Positions 35,630 to 47,073 of a stretch of 64,000 nucleotides of DNA are shown here, piece after piece. Position 1 is the stretch's first letter. Each line of letters starts with the position of its first letter. Under the pieces are notes generated by a model. That model saw nothing but the letters and a program-made list of their open reading frames with translations, was not told where the DNA came from and ran no database searches. The stretch is taken from contig NZ_JABBPN010000003.1 in the NCBI RefSeq assembly GCF_012933385.1, forward strand, positions 186,001-250,000. Reading direction: 5' to 3'. The DNA is from Paenibacillus lemnae (GTDB taxonomy: Bacteria; Bacillota; Bacilli; Paenibacillales; Paenibacillaceae). The translations under genes and the position numbers were made by a program.

Positions 35630-36472
35630 ATGACTAAGGTTGTGGTAACCGGCGGCAGCGGCATGCTGGGCCGATGGGTGGTCCGGCAGTTTGTAGAGCA
35701 CGGTTATGAAGTGGTGAACGTGGATACCCGTCAGCCCGAAGAACGGTTATGTCCGACTCTGCTGGTGAATCTGGAGGATCTGGGCGAGACTTACAGCGCG
35801 CTGGCAGGTGCGGATGCAGTCGTGCATCTGGCTGCCATACCCGCTGCGCATATCCGCACACCGGAAGTAACGTTCCGCAACAATGTCATGTCTACCTACA
35901 ATGTACTTGAAGCGGCAGCAGGTCTTGGCATCTCCAAGGCCGTCATCGCGTCCAGTGAGTCGTCATACGGGATTGTGTTCGCCGTACATCCGCCAGCACC
36001 GCAGTATGTGCCTGTCGATGAGAATCACCCACAGCTTCCCGAAGACAGCTACGGGCTGTCCAAAGTGGTCAATGAGCAGACAGCAGAAATGTTTCACCGC
36101 CGGACCGGTATGCAGGTTGTATCCCTGCGGCTCGGTAATGTCATTCCGCCGGAATGGTACGAACGGTTTCCGTCGTTTATAGACAAGCCGGAAGAGCGGG
36201 AGCGTATTCTGTGGAGCTATATTGATACCCGGGATGCAGCCGAGGCTTGCCGTTTGGCTGTGGAGGCGGATGGGTTAGGGGCTGTGGCTTTAAACATCAC
36301 GGCTGATGAGACCAGTATGAATATTGCCAGCCGTGAGCTCATGGCGGCAAGATATCCCGATGTCACCGATCTTCGTGGTCCAATGGAAGGCTATGAAACG
36401 CTGCTGTCCAACGCCAAAGCCAAGCAGCTGCTTGGCTGGCAGCCGAAGTACAGATGGCGTGAACAAATATAG
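35630..36472 (+). CDS. NAD-dependent epimerase/dehydratase family protein
   Basis: An extended short-chain dehydrogenase of 280 residues; AAGGAGGAG precedes the ATG. The Rossmann glycine motif TGGSGMLG (7-14) and Asp32 after the second strand point to NAD as cofactor. The catalytic YxxxK is Tyr141 and Lys145 (YGLSK), with SSESSYG supplying the serine. The substrate-binding C-terminal half is short. Homologues are annotated as uronate dehydrogenase or nucleoside-diphosphate-sugar epimerases; the substrate cannot be told. It follows the aldo-keto reductase after 32 bases and likely shares its promoter, ending at a strong terminator. Confidence 0.9.
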   Translation: MTKVVVTGGSGMLGRWVVRQFVEHGYEVVNVDTRQPEERLCPTLLVNLEDLGETYSALAGADAVVHLAAIPAAHIRTPEVTFRNNVMSTYNVLEAAAGLGISKAVIASSESSYGIVFAVHPPAPQYVPVDENHPQLPEDSYGLSKVVNEQTAEMFHRRTGMQVVSLRLGNVIPPEWYERFPSFIDKPEERERILWSYIDTRDAAEACRLAVEADGLGAVALNITADETSMNIASRELMAARYPDVTDLRGPMEGYETLLSNAKAKQLLGWQPKYRWREQI

Positions 36473-36515
36473 TGTAGTAGACGTGGAGTACTGTAACGAC
36501 TTCACGAGAAATGAG

Positions 36516-36548
36516 CAGCCTGCGGCTTGTGCGCGCAGGCTGTTTTTT
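36516..36548 (+). terminator. Terminator after the epimerase-family gene
   Basis: CAGCCTGCG and CGCAGGCTG arms, nine-base loop, then six T. Confidence 0.9.
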
Positions 36549-36603
36549 GTGCTGCGTGTGTGCTGTCCTTATTTGCCCAACTGAAATCCAGTGGTCCACC
36601 ATT

Positions 36604-36676
36604 AGCAGCGGCCCGAACTGAAGTAGAACAGTAACCCGCCCAAAGCAGCGGTCCGAGCTGAGGTAGAATAGTAACC
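36604..36676. repeat. Two near-identical 33-base direct repeats
   Basis: Copies at 36604-36636 and 36644-36676 share 29 of 33 bases (AGCAGCGGYCCGARCTGARG then TAGAAYAGTAACC), exactly 40 bases apart. All four differences are transitions. They lie in the gene-free stretch between the epimerase and NlpC/P60 genes. Confidence 0.85.
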
Positions 36677-36692
36677 AATTCAGAAATATGCA

Positions 36693-36893
36693 GTTTCATG
36701 CCTTTAATGGACATACAGTCCGTTAGAGGCATGAAACTCCAAGGTTTTACCCGCTAACGGACCCTCAGTCCGTTAGCGGATAAAATTGCAGCATTTATGG
36801 CTGGAAATCAGCTCTAACGGACTGAATGTCCGTTAGATTTCCTGAGCCACCCAAAAAGCCGCGCTAACGGACTGTATGTCCGTTAGCGCGGCT
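36693..36893. repeat. Array of four palindromes with core TAACGGAC-N5-GTCCGTTA
   Basis: Four inverted repeats: 36693-36737 (20-base arms, two wobble positions, spacer ATACA), 36751-36779 (12-base arms, CCTCA), 36813-36837 (10-base arms, TGAAT) and 36857-36893 (16-base arms, TGTAT). Their centres are 50, 60 and 50 bases apart. The spacer of the first is the reverse complement of that of the fourth. There is no T-run after any of them, so they are not ordinary terminators. The 540-base interval 36473-37013 contains these, the direct repeats and the epimerase terminator and no gene. Confidence 0.95.
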
Positions 36894-36941
36894 AGCTCCG
36901 GCGCTCAACTAAGCGCAAGAAAGAATAAGCTAAACGTGAAT

Positions 36942-36957
36942 GCTGTATCAATACAGC
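36942..36957. promoter_or_regulatory. Small inverted repeat upstream of the NlpC/P60 gene
   Basis: GCTGTAT-CA-ATACAGC, perfect seven-base arms, 57 bases before the start at 37014. It may be an operator; nothing else supports this. Confidence 0.3.
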
Positions 36958-37013
36958 GAATAAAGAATGTACTCCATGAGGAAAATAAGAAAAACCATTG
37001 TGGAGGATATGAC

Positions 37014-38015
37014 ATGTATAGTACAGCAAAATGGAGCTTGTTCGCCATCAGTATGATGATGCTGGTGAGCTGCAGCAGCAACACGGCATCCAATCAAACA
37101 CCTAACGAAACACCTAAGATCAAACAAGCTCCACAAATACACCAAATGAGCACGGAAGAAGGCCACATTCCGGTGGTCCGCCAGCAAGGAAGACAATTCG
37201 TGGATGCTCAGAAGCTGGTGAAGCTCCTCGGCTATCGTATGATCAAGAAAGATGGTGCTTACCTTATTGGAGATACAGGTGCAGAGTACAGCTTTAAACT
37301 CAATGAACAGAAGGCTTTGCGGCAAGGAAAGCCCATGAAGTTAAGCCAAGCACCAACGGCTATTGATGGGCAGCCTTACTTGCCGCTGGCAGCTGTAGAA
37401 GAGCTGTTCGGGCAGGACATGTCCTTTCATTTCGCGGACGGACAGATGCGGGCAAAGCCAATTGGTGAAGACGGGAATGCAGATAATAATAGCAAAGGCC
37501 AGCACGACAACATGAATGGCTTCGCCGATGATCCGATGGCTTCCAGCTTTAAGAAGATGGACAGCAGCCATGGCGGCAAGTCACTAAACGGCAGGCTGCA
37601 AGCCCAATCACAAAATAATGTTGATGTTGATCAGCTGCTGAACACCGCCAGCAAATATCTGGGGGTCAGGTATGTTTTCGGTTCAACCTATCCGGAAGAC
37701 AAGGCCTTTGACTGCTCGTCTTTTACCCAATATGTGTTTGAACAGCACGGCGTGGATCTCCCGCGGACAGCACGGGCCCAAGGTGAGGTAGGAACGACGG
37801 TGAGCAGAAAAGCTTTGCAAAAAGGGGATCTGCTGTTCTTCAAAGTCCCGAGCCGCTTCAAATCACAGAATATCCCGGGACATGTCGGAATTTACATCGG
37901 GGACGGGAAGATGATCCACGCTTTGGACGAGCCGGAAGACGGCGTTCAGTACCGGAGCATCGACATCCCATTCTGGGAGGAGAACTTCCTGTGGGCGAAA
38001 CGGGTGGTCCATTAA
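37014..38015 (+). CDS. NlpC/P60 peptidoglycan hydrolase lipoprotein with stalk domain
   Basis: A protein of 333 residues; GGAGG lies 9 bases before the ATG. A lipoprotein signal ends in LVSC20-SS. Residues about 50-135 form a copper-amine-oxidase-type stalk domain (VVRQQGRQFVDAQKLVKLLG ... PYLPLAAVEELFG). A polar linker rich in Asn, Asp and His (150-200) precedes an NlpC/P60 domain (205-333) with Cys234 (FDCSSF), His290 (PGHVGIYIG) and His302 as catalytic and pocket residues. NlpC/P60 enzymes cut the D-Glu to diamino-acid bond in wall peptides. The protein should sit on the outer face of the membrane, trimming or recycling peptidoglycan. Confidence 0.92.
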   Translation: MYSTAKWSLFAISMMMLVSCSSNTASNQTPNETPKIKQAPQIHQMSTEEGHIPVVRQQGRQFVDAQKLVKLLGYRMIKKDGAYLIGDTGAEYSFKLNEQKALRQGKPMKLSQAPTAIDGQPYLPLAAVEELFGQDMSFHFADGQMRAKPIGEDGNADNNSKGQHDNMNGFADDPMASSFKKMDSSHGGKSLNGRLQAQSQNNVDVDQLLNTASKYLGVRYVFGSTYPEDKAFDCSSFTQYVFEQHGVDLPRTARAQGEVGTTVSRKALQKGDLLFFKVPSRFKSQNIPGHVGIYIGDGKMIHALDEPEDGVQYRSIDIPFWEENFLWAKRVVH

Positions 38016-38101
38016 ATTTTGCCGCTTCTCCAGAATCACTTGTCACCTCCGCTGTAGAATGGGTAGCGTCTTAACTTCATTCTATATGGGTCTGATGAGA
38101 A

Positions 38102-38161
38102 AGACCGCCGCTTGATCGATGGTGATGAATCACTTCCCATCGATCAAGCGGCGGTCTCTTT
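38102..38161. terminator. Long-stem terminator between convergent genes
   Basis: Perfect 21-base arms (38102-38122 and 38137-38157) with a 14-base loop. The T-runs are short on both sides, but the position between two convergent genes fits a shared terminator. Confidence 0.75.
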
Positions 38162-38173
38162 AGTGTGTTTTGT

Positions 38174-38533
38174 TTATTCCGATGTGATCACTATTTTCGT
38201 TGCTGTACCTTGGGCTGGATAAGAGTGATTCATGTTCCCGGTGGTCCATACATCAACTTGATCACCTACTGCGTAGTCCGTCTCTTTGCTACCACTAGGC
38301 AGCCCCAGCCATACTGCATCTGGAGAAGCTTTTTCCAAAATTTCTTCCATGCTTAGTGTTTTTATATCCTCTTTCACAATGGAACCTCCGGCAACCAGGA
38401 TTTTATCCTTTGAAATATCAATGATATATCCGCGAAACTCGGGAACAGCCTTTTCTTCAGAGTCTCCTGGATTTGCACAGCCTGCACAAATGAGAATTAA
38501 TCCAGAGATGATAATTTTGATTATTCGCATCAT
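38174..38533 (-). CDS. DUF3221-type lipoprotein
   Basis: A lipoprotein of 119 residues. GGGAGGG lies about 6 bases before ATGATG at 38533; the frame runs on to 38698 but overlaps the AraC-type gene. The signal MMRIIKIIISGLILICAGC ends in a lipobox (CAGC) and NPGDSEEK follows. The mature part, FRGYIIDISKDKILVAGG and YAVGDQVDVWTTGNMNHSYP, matches the DUF3221 pattern, a small beta-barrel-like domain of unknown role found in Bacillus and Paenibacillus lipoproteins. It lies 55 bases downstream of the AraC-type gene on the same strand. Confidence 0.82.
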   Translation of the reverse strand: MMRIIKIIISGLILICAGCANPGDSEEKAVPEFRGYIIDISKDKILVAGGSIVKEDIKTLSMEEILEKASPDAVWLGLPSGSKETDYAVGDQVDVWTTGNMNHSYPAQGTATKIVITSE

Positions 38534-38588
38534 AATGTCCCTCCCTATTGTACAAACGGTTAAGGAACAGGATAAGTTGCGAAGCGTC

Positions 38589-39419
38589 TCACGGCTGGAG
38601 CCCATGGGACCGCTTAAACTGCTCGGGCGTAACACCCTCCAGCTTTTTGAACACCGTGCAAAAATAACTTCCATGCTCAAACCCCGACTGCCGGGCAATC
38701 TCGTGAATTTTTAATCCGGGCTCCTGGAAGATCAGCTGCTTGCTGCGATTAATGCGCTCCCGGTTCACGTATTCCATGGGCCTCAGGTTCATGGTGGATT
38801 TGAACAGTGAGCATAAATACTGTGGTGTAATACCGGCCTGCTCGGCCAGCTGCTGGATCGTCAGTGCGCGGTGGCAATGCTCACGAATGTAATTCAAGAC
38901 AGGCTGCAGCCGCTGTACATGCAGATGGACTTGATGACGGTTTGTACTGATGACCTTATCCAGGTCCAGCAGCAGGGAGTACAGCAGCTTGGAAGCACCA
39001 GCGGCATCAAACGGTCCCTCCTCATTGACGGAATCCAGTATCGGCATGAGGTCAGCATGTAATCCTTCCGGATCACTGACCGTATAAGCACCGGAGCGGT
39101 GAATGCCGGCCTGCTCCAGCAGCGGGGCGCAGAGGCTGCCTTCAAAAGCAATAAACAGCATTCCCCACGGTTCGATATCTGCTTCATAACGATGAGGAAC
39201 GTTGGGAAACAGGCAGATAACTTGACCGGTTTTAACCGGATAGGAATGTCCGTCTGCATGAAGTGTACCTTCACCGGATAGCGGGAGCAGCAGCTGATAG
39301 GAGGCGAAGCCTTCCGGACGCTGGACGGGATCCTGATTACCCCACTGCCCTGCGCTGGTCAGGTAAAGCGGAAGATGCCGGTCCCGCTCAGTCACCAATG
39401 TGAAAAATACAAAATCCAT
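38589..39419 (-). CDS. AraC-family transcriptional regulator with cupin-like sensor domain
   Basis: A protein of 276 residues. The N-terminal half (about 30-110) is an AraC-binding cupin: LLPLSGEGTLHADGHSYPVK and CLFPNVPHRYEADIEPWG. The C-terminal domain (about 170-276) has two helix-turn-helix units: LTIQQLAEQAGITPQYLCSL and IHEIARQSGFEHGSYFCTVF with the closing GVTPEQFKRS. It is divergent from the GH2 beta-galactosidase gene with 112 bases between, so it is the likely activator of that gene, responding to a sugar bound in the cupin domain. Confidence 0.92.
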   Translation of the reverse strand: MDFVFFTLVTERDRHLPLYLTSAGQWGNQDPVQRPEGFASYQLLLPLSGEGTLHADGHSYPVKTGQVICLFPNVPHRYEADIEPWGMLFIAFEGSLCAPLLEQAGIHRSGAYTVSDPEGLHADLMPILDSVNEEGPFDAAGASKLLYSLLLDLDKVISTNRHQVHLHVQRLQPVLNYIREHCHRALTIQQLAEQAGITPQYLCSLFKSTMNLRPMEYVNRERINRSKQLIFQEPGLKIHEIARQSGFEHGSYFCTVFKKLEGVTPEQFKRSHGLQP

Positions 39420-39474
39420 AATCTCACATCTACTTTCATATTTTTTAATGGTAATGAAAATTGTTAAATAGAAA

Positions 39475-39486
39475 AGGAATATTCCT
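39475..39486. promoter_or_regulatory. Palindrome in the AraC/beta-galactosidase intergenic region
   Basis: AGGAATATTCCT, a perfect 12-base palindrome, lies five bases before a TATAAT (39492-39497) facing the beta-galactosidase gene. No good -35 is present, which fits an activator-dependent promoter. Confidence 0.35.
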
Positions 39487-39507
39487 GTGTTTATAATGTG
39501 AATATAA

Positions 39508-42672
<3,165 letters not shown>

Positions 42673-42692
42673 GCACGAGCTGCAGCTCGTGC
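42673..42692. repeat. Perfect 20-base palindrome at the lacZ stop
   Basis: GCACGAGCTGCAGCTCGTGC begins at the base after the stop codon and lies seven bases before the terminator stem. There is no T-run of its own. Confidence 0.8.
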
Positions 42693-42699
42693 ACGAGGT

Positions 42700-42743
42700 A
42701 AAACAGGCTGCACAGGGGGAAGTCCCTGTGCAGCCTGTTTTTT
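42700..42743 (+). terminator. Terminator after the beta-galactosidase gene
   Basis: Eighteen-base arms (42700-42717 and 42724-42741) pair perfectly around a six-base loop; the T-run continues past the stem. Confidence 0.93.
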
Positions 42744-42896
42744 AGTGCAGGCTTTTGCCCCGGTGAGCAGAGAGTATGGAGTCGACGAAAGCGGGGCCGC
42801 TTCTCTTTTCTCGGGAAAAGGGTATGCGTCAGGCCCATACTTCGTATATATTGGGAATGCATCAATAATACGGCAAGAAGGAAAGGTTTCTTCATC

Positions 42897-44249
42897 ATGA
42901 GCATATGGGTACGGGAGAAAAAGTTCTATACAACCTTTCTGTGGCTGACGCTGATCATCGGCCTGCAGAATCTGATATCACTCGGGGTTAATCTGTCTGA
43001 CAATGTCATGCTGGGCGGGTACAGTCAAACCGCGCTGTCGGGAGCGGCCTTGGCTAACCAGATTCAATTTTTACTGCACATGATGGTGATGGGCGCTTGC
43101 GAGGGGCTGGTTATCTTAGGAGCCCGCTTCTGGGGAGGCAAAAAGCTGGAAGGACTCCGCAAGGCAGCTGGCGTTGGCATGGTGCTGGCTTTGGGGCTGA
43201 GTATCACGCTGGGAGCTGTTGTGTTTGTATTTCCGCATGAGGTGCTGTCCCTGTTTACAGACGATGCTGCAGTCATTGCTGAAGGTGCACAGTATCTGGT
43301 CATTATTTGCTGGTCGTACGTTTTTTTTGCGGTAACAAACACCATACTTGCGCTGTTAAGGAGTGTAGAGACGGTCCGCATCGGCTTTCTCGTTTCTTTA
43401 TCGACTTTGTGCATTAACGTGCTGCTGAACTATGCGTTGATATACGGCAACCTCGGGTTTCCGGAGCTGGGGATTTCGGGGTCGGCTTATGCCACACTGA
43501 CGGCGAGAGTGGTCGAGTGCGGGATCGTCATCTGGTATCTGGTAAAATACGACCGTAAAACCGGTATGAAGCTCTCAGGCTTCTTCACCATCGACAAACC
43601 GATGTTCAGGCAGTATCTTGCCATTGGGTATCCCATCCTCCTGTCAAACAGCATATGGGGACTCGCGATGGCTGCTCAAACGGCGGTTTTGGGACATATG
43701 GGTGAAGCCGCTATTGCCGCAAACAGTATAGCGAACACCATTTTTCAGCTGGTTACGGTTATTATTTATGCTTCAGCCAGCGCTACGGCTGTATGCATTG
43801 GCAAGACGATCGGAGAAGGGGGACCCGGCAAGGTAAAAGCCTATGCGAAGACCCTTCAGATGCTGTACCTTCTGCTGGGCCTGCTCACCGGGTTGCTGCT
43901 GTTTATGATCAAAGATTTCGTTATCGAATGGTACTCCATATCCGGGGAAGCACGGAGTCTTGCGCTGCAGTTCATGACGATTCTGTCGATCACTGTGATC
44001 GGCACCGCTTACCAGATGCCGGCACTGACAGGGATTGTCCGCAGCGGCGGGGATACGAAGTTTGTGCTGTATAATGATTTTATTTTTATGTGGCTTGTGG
44101 TACTCCCAGCATCGGCCCTGGGTGCATTTGTGTTTGAACTTTCTCCGGCAGCGGTTTTTATCTGTCTGAAGTCAGATCAAATTCTGAAATGCTTCGTGGC
44201 TGTCGTCAAGGTCAACCGGTTCCGGTGGATCCGTGCTTTTGAGTCCTGA
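42897..44249 (+). CDS. MATE-family multidrug efflux transporter
   Basis: A protein of 450 residues with about twelve membrane helices in two similar halves, as in MATE exporters. Typical phrases are VNLSDNVMLGGYSQTALSGA near the start, YALIYGNLGFPELGISGSAY (second half of the N-bundle) and PALTGIVRSGGDTKF. MATE proteins export cationic drugs or metabolites in exchange for Na+ or protons. AAGAAGGAAAGG precedes the ATG. It is a single gene that ends 18 bases from the convergent MalT-type gene, with no visible terminator between. The substrate cannot be inferred. Confidence 0.92.
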   Translation: MSIWVREKKFYTTFLWLTLIIGLQNLISLGVNLSDNVMLGGYSQTALSGAALANQIQFLLHMMVMGACEGLVILGARFWGGKKLEGLRKAAGVGMVLALGLSITLGAVVFVFPHEVLSLFTDDAAVIAEGAQYLVIICWSYVFFAVTNTILALLRSVETVRIGFLVSLSTLCINVLLNYALIYGNLGFPELGISGSAYATLTARVVECGIVIWYLVKYDRKTGMKLSGFFTIDKPMFRQYLAIGYPILLSNSIWGLAMAAQTAVLGHMGEAAIAANSIANTIFQLVTVIIYASASATAVCIGKTIGEGGPGKVKAYAKTLQMLYLLLGLLTGLLLFMIKDFVIEWYSISGEARSLALQFMTILSITVIGTAYQMPALTGIVRSGGDTKFVLYNDFIFMWLVVLPASALGAFVFELSPAAVFICLKSDQILKCFVAVVKVNRFRWIRAFES

Positions 44250-44267
44250 TCTGGAGTGTGAGTGTCT

Positions 44268-46907
44268 TTAATTGCTTCCATCCAAAATCCCCAAATCCTG
44301 CGCTTTAATCAGCGCCTGGGTACGGGTGGAAACCTCAAGCTTGTCGTACAGCCGTGAGAGATATACCCGGATCGTGCCCGGGGAAAGGGACAGACTGGCA
44401 GCCATCTCCTTGTTGGAGGCACCCTGCCGGATCTGGTTCAGCAGATCGAGCTCTGTTCGGCTCAAGGCTTCCGGCAGGAGCGAAGATGTCAATTCTGCGG
44501 CAGCAGCCGTTCCAGCCGTTCCCGCTTCAGTGAATTCTGCAAACTGTCTGCCCAGCATTTGAACATAGTCCAGCAGATTCCCTTCTGCTTCAAGATCATT
44601 CTGGTCTTCCAGGCGCTCAGCATACAGGCTCAGCAGCTGCTTCATCTCGGGTCCTTCATCCAGAAAGCTTCGGACATATCCATTTTGACTTCCCAGGGCC
44701 AAGGCCTCAGAAAGAAAATCCATTCCCCGCGCAGCCTGCCCCCTCTGAGTTTCCAGCAGCGCCTGCAGAATAGAGATTTCCACGAGACTGGCAATCTGCT
44801 GCTCCCGAGCGGCCTGAGGTTTTAACAGCTCCAGCAGCTGTAGGGCTTCAGGCTCTTTGCGCTGTCTCCTCAGCAGACGGACAAGGGTTAGAATCTGGAA
44901 TTCCCGGCTGTAAACAGGTTTATCCTTGGGCCGGATGCCTAAGGCCGCCACCTCTTTTCTGGCTTGCGGTATATTTCGCTCCTGCAGGAAAAGCCTGGCC
45001 CGAAATGCACGGAGCTCCAGCACCCATGTATGTTCCTTTCGTGCCAATGCAGATTGCTGAGCTTCGTCCACAATATGATGGGCCACCGTGTACTGCCCTT
45101 CCGCTGCAGCCAGCCGGGCTTCGGTAATCCGAAGAGGGACCAGCAGTCCCAGGGTATCCACGCTGCTCCTGGATTGTGCAATTTCTCCAGCGAGACGCCT
45201 GCTGTCCTCCAGCCGGTTCCACTCATAATATCCCTCGCACAGGGACTGCTTGACATAAAGATGGATCAGCGAATCTTCCCACCCATGTGCAGCGAGTACG
45301 CCGGTGAACATGAGCCCGATCTTTTCGGTATCACGGGAGAGGACACCGTTCAAGCCCATTGAGGTACGCCGGACCAGCGGATCGCGAAGGTTGTAGTCGA
45401 AGTGGAAATATACCGGATTGTCCGGGATGATGTTATCTAGAATACCTTGGCTGAATTCAAACCATTTCTCGAAATCTCCATTTCGAAATACCAGGTTGGA
45501 ACGTACAAACAGCATGCTGCTTTGCAGCTGGTTCCGCCGTTCCGAAGGAGGCATCCCGGCACATACCTGTTCCAGATCCGTGAGCATCTGTTCCGCCTGC
45601 TTCATTTCACCCGTCAAAACAAGAACAAAGGCAAGGAACAAGGACAGCTCATGGGACAGCGTATGGCGAGAAGAGATATGGTCCAGCCACTTGCGGAGTG
45701 TCGTCAGTTCTCCCCGGCGGAGAACATGTTGAAGATGAGACGACAGATAAGATTCGGCAAGCTCATATTCCTCCGCCTGAATGACGTGGTCCAGCGCCTC
45801 ATCCATCCAGCCATTGTCCGCAAAATGCTGTCCTGCCAGAGCATGAAGTTTTTTATAGGCTGAAGGATCTTCGAGGAACAGACGGTGCTGCAAAAATTCT
45901 GCGAACAGATGATGATATCGGAACCATCGGTTCTGCTCATCCAGCGGAATCAGAAACAAATTCAGCCTTTGCAGCTCATTCAGCACAAGATGGCTGTTGT
46001 TCATTTCAGTGACAGCATCGCACGCACCGGAATCAAACCGGGAGAGGATGCATGTTTTTAGCAAGAAATGCTGTGTTTCCTCCGGGAGCTTGGACATCAC
46101 TTCGCTCACAAGGTACTCTCCCACATGATAGTGATCCCCTCCAATGACGTGCATGAACACTTCATCAGGGCCTGAGCTTTGCAGAGACAGGGAGGCCAGC
46201 TGAAGTCCGGTAACCCATCCTTCGGTCTGCTTTGTCATTTCCCGAATCTGCTGATCCGATATGAACATCGAAGTGTAGCTGTAAACGGAACGGAGGTAAT
46301 CGCGGGTCTCTTCTTCTGTAAATTTAAGCTGGTCTATTGAAATATTGGCAGCCTGCTCCTGAACTCTCCAGCGAATGGTAGAGAACGGCAGTTCAGTGCG
46401 GGACGAGAGCATGATGTGAATGTGGGGCGGCAAATAGTGTATCCAATAAGCCAGATCCTCGTGAATTTTAGGGTTATAAATGAGGTGAAGATCATCCAGA
46501 ATGACATAGGTGTCGCTGGTCAGCCGGGACAGTTCGTAGAGCAGGGCATCCAGAAACATGCCCGAAGAGGTGCCGGGCAGCATGTCGGCAAGGGCCAGAA
46601 ACCGGTTCTCCAGGCCACCGGACAGCGAAGTGCACAGGGAGTATACGATATAGCGCCAGAAACGAACGGGGTCATTGTCTCTGTCATCCAGCGTCAGCCA
46701 GGCGTGCACTTGCTGGTCATGTGTCGTACCGGATACCCATTGAGCCAGCAGGGTGGACTTGCCGTATCCGGCAGGCGCGGTGACGGAAGTGATTTTTCCC
46801 TTGCTCCCCAACGTAATCTGTTCCATTAACTGCTGCCTGTATATGAAGTTGTCTTTTAGAACAGGCCGTGAAATTTTCGCCTGTATCATCGGTATGTTAT
46901 TTGACAT
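44268..46907 (-). CDS. MalT-type LuxR-family regulator (STAND ATPase)
   Basis: A protein of 879 residues. The start is set at the second ATG (46907), 9 to 10 bases after GAGG. An N-terminal NTPase domain has Walker A GYGKST (APAGYGKSTLLAQW) and Walker B YVILDDLHLI. A large helical region (about 390-770) of tetratricopeptide-like repeats forms the sensor, as in MalT. The LuxR HTH (about 810-872) reads LSRTELDLLNQIRQGASNKE, then SLSPGTIRVYLSRLYDKLEV. Family members are switched by ligand and ATP binding and activate nearby operons. It is divergent from the RCC1-SLH surface protein gene 166 bases away, the most obvious candidate target. Confidence 0.92.
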   Translation of the reverse strand: MSNNIPMIQAKISRPVLKDNFIYRQQLMEQITLGSKGKITSVTAPAGYGKSTLLAQWVSGTTHDQQVHAWLTLDDRDNDPVRFWRYIVYSLCTSLSGGLENRFLALADMLPGTSSGMFLDALLYELSRLTSDTYVILDDLHLIYNPKIHEDLAYWIHYLPPHIHIMLSSRTELPFSTIRWRVQEQAANISIDQLKFTEEETRDYLRSVYSYTSMFISDQQIREMTKQTEGWVTGLQLASLSLQSSGPDEVFMHVIGGDHYHVGEYLVSEVMSKLPEETQHFLLKTCILSRFDSGACDAVTEMNNSHLVLNELQRLNLFLIPLDEQNRWFRYHHLFAEFLQHRLFLEDPSAYKKLHALAGQHFADNGWMDEALDHVIQAEEYELAESYLSSHLQHVLRRGELTTLRKWLDHISSRHTLSHELSLFLAFVLVLTGEMKQAEQMLTDLEQVCAGMPPSERRNQLQSSMLFVRSNLVFRNGDFEKWFEFSQGILDNIIPDNPVYFHFDYNLRDPLVRRTSMGLNGVLSRDTEKIGLMFTGVLAAHGWEDSLIHLYVKQSLCEGYYEWNRLEDSRRLAGEIAQSRSSVDTLGLLVPLRITEARLAAAEGQYTVAHHIVDEAQQSALARKEHTWVLELRAFRARLFLQERNIPQARKEVAALGIRPKDKPVYSREFQILTLVRLLRRQRKEPEALQLLELLKPQAAREQQIASLVEISILQALLETQRGQAARGMDFLSEALALGSQNGYVRSFLDEGPEMKQLLSLYAERLEDQNDLEAEGNLLDYVQMLGRQFAEFTEAGTAGTAAAAELTSSLLPEALSRTELDLLNQIRQGASNKEMAASLSLSPGTIRVYLSRLYDKLEVSTRTQALIKAQDLGILDGSN

Positions 46908-47073
46908 GATCATCGTTCCTCGCCGTTAGTGACGTCATATGTCGAACTATTTTGATTATAGGGGAAAAAAGGGAAAAAGTTAACGTTTGTCAATGTTCCT
47001 GCCCGTATTCCTTTGATAGCATAGGTTCTAAATCAGGAAGGAAAGGTTCTATTCTGGGCAGGAGGGATCAAGG

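Noticed and set aside
36693..36893. Reading the palindrome array as a CRISPR.
   Set aside because: The units are near-perfect palindromes of different lengths, only four copies, with no constant repeat length and no cas genes nearby.
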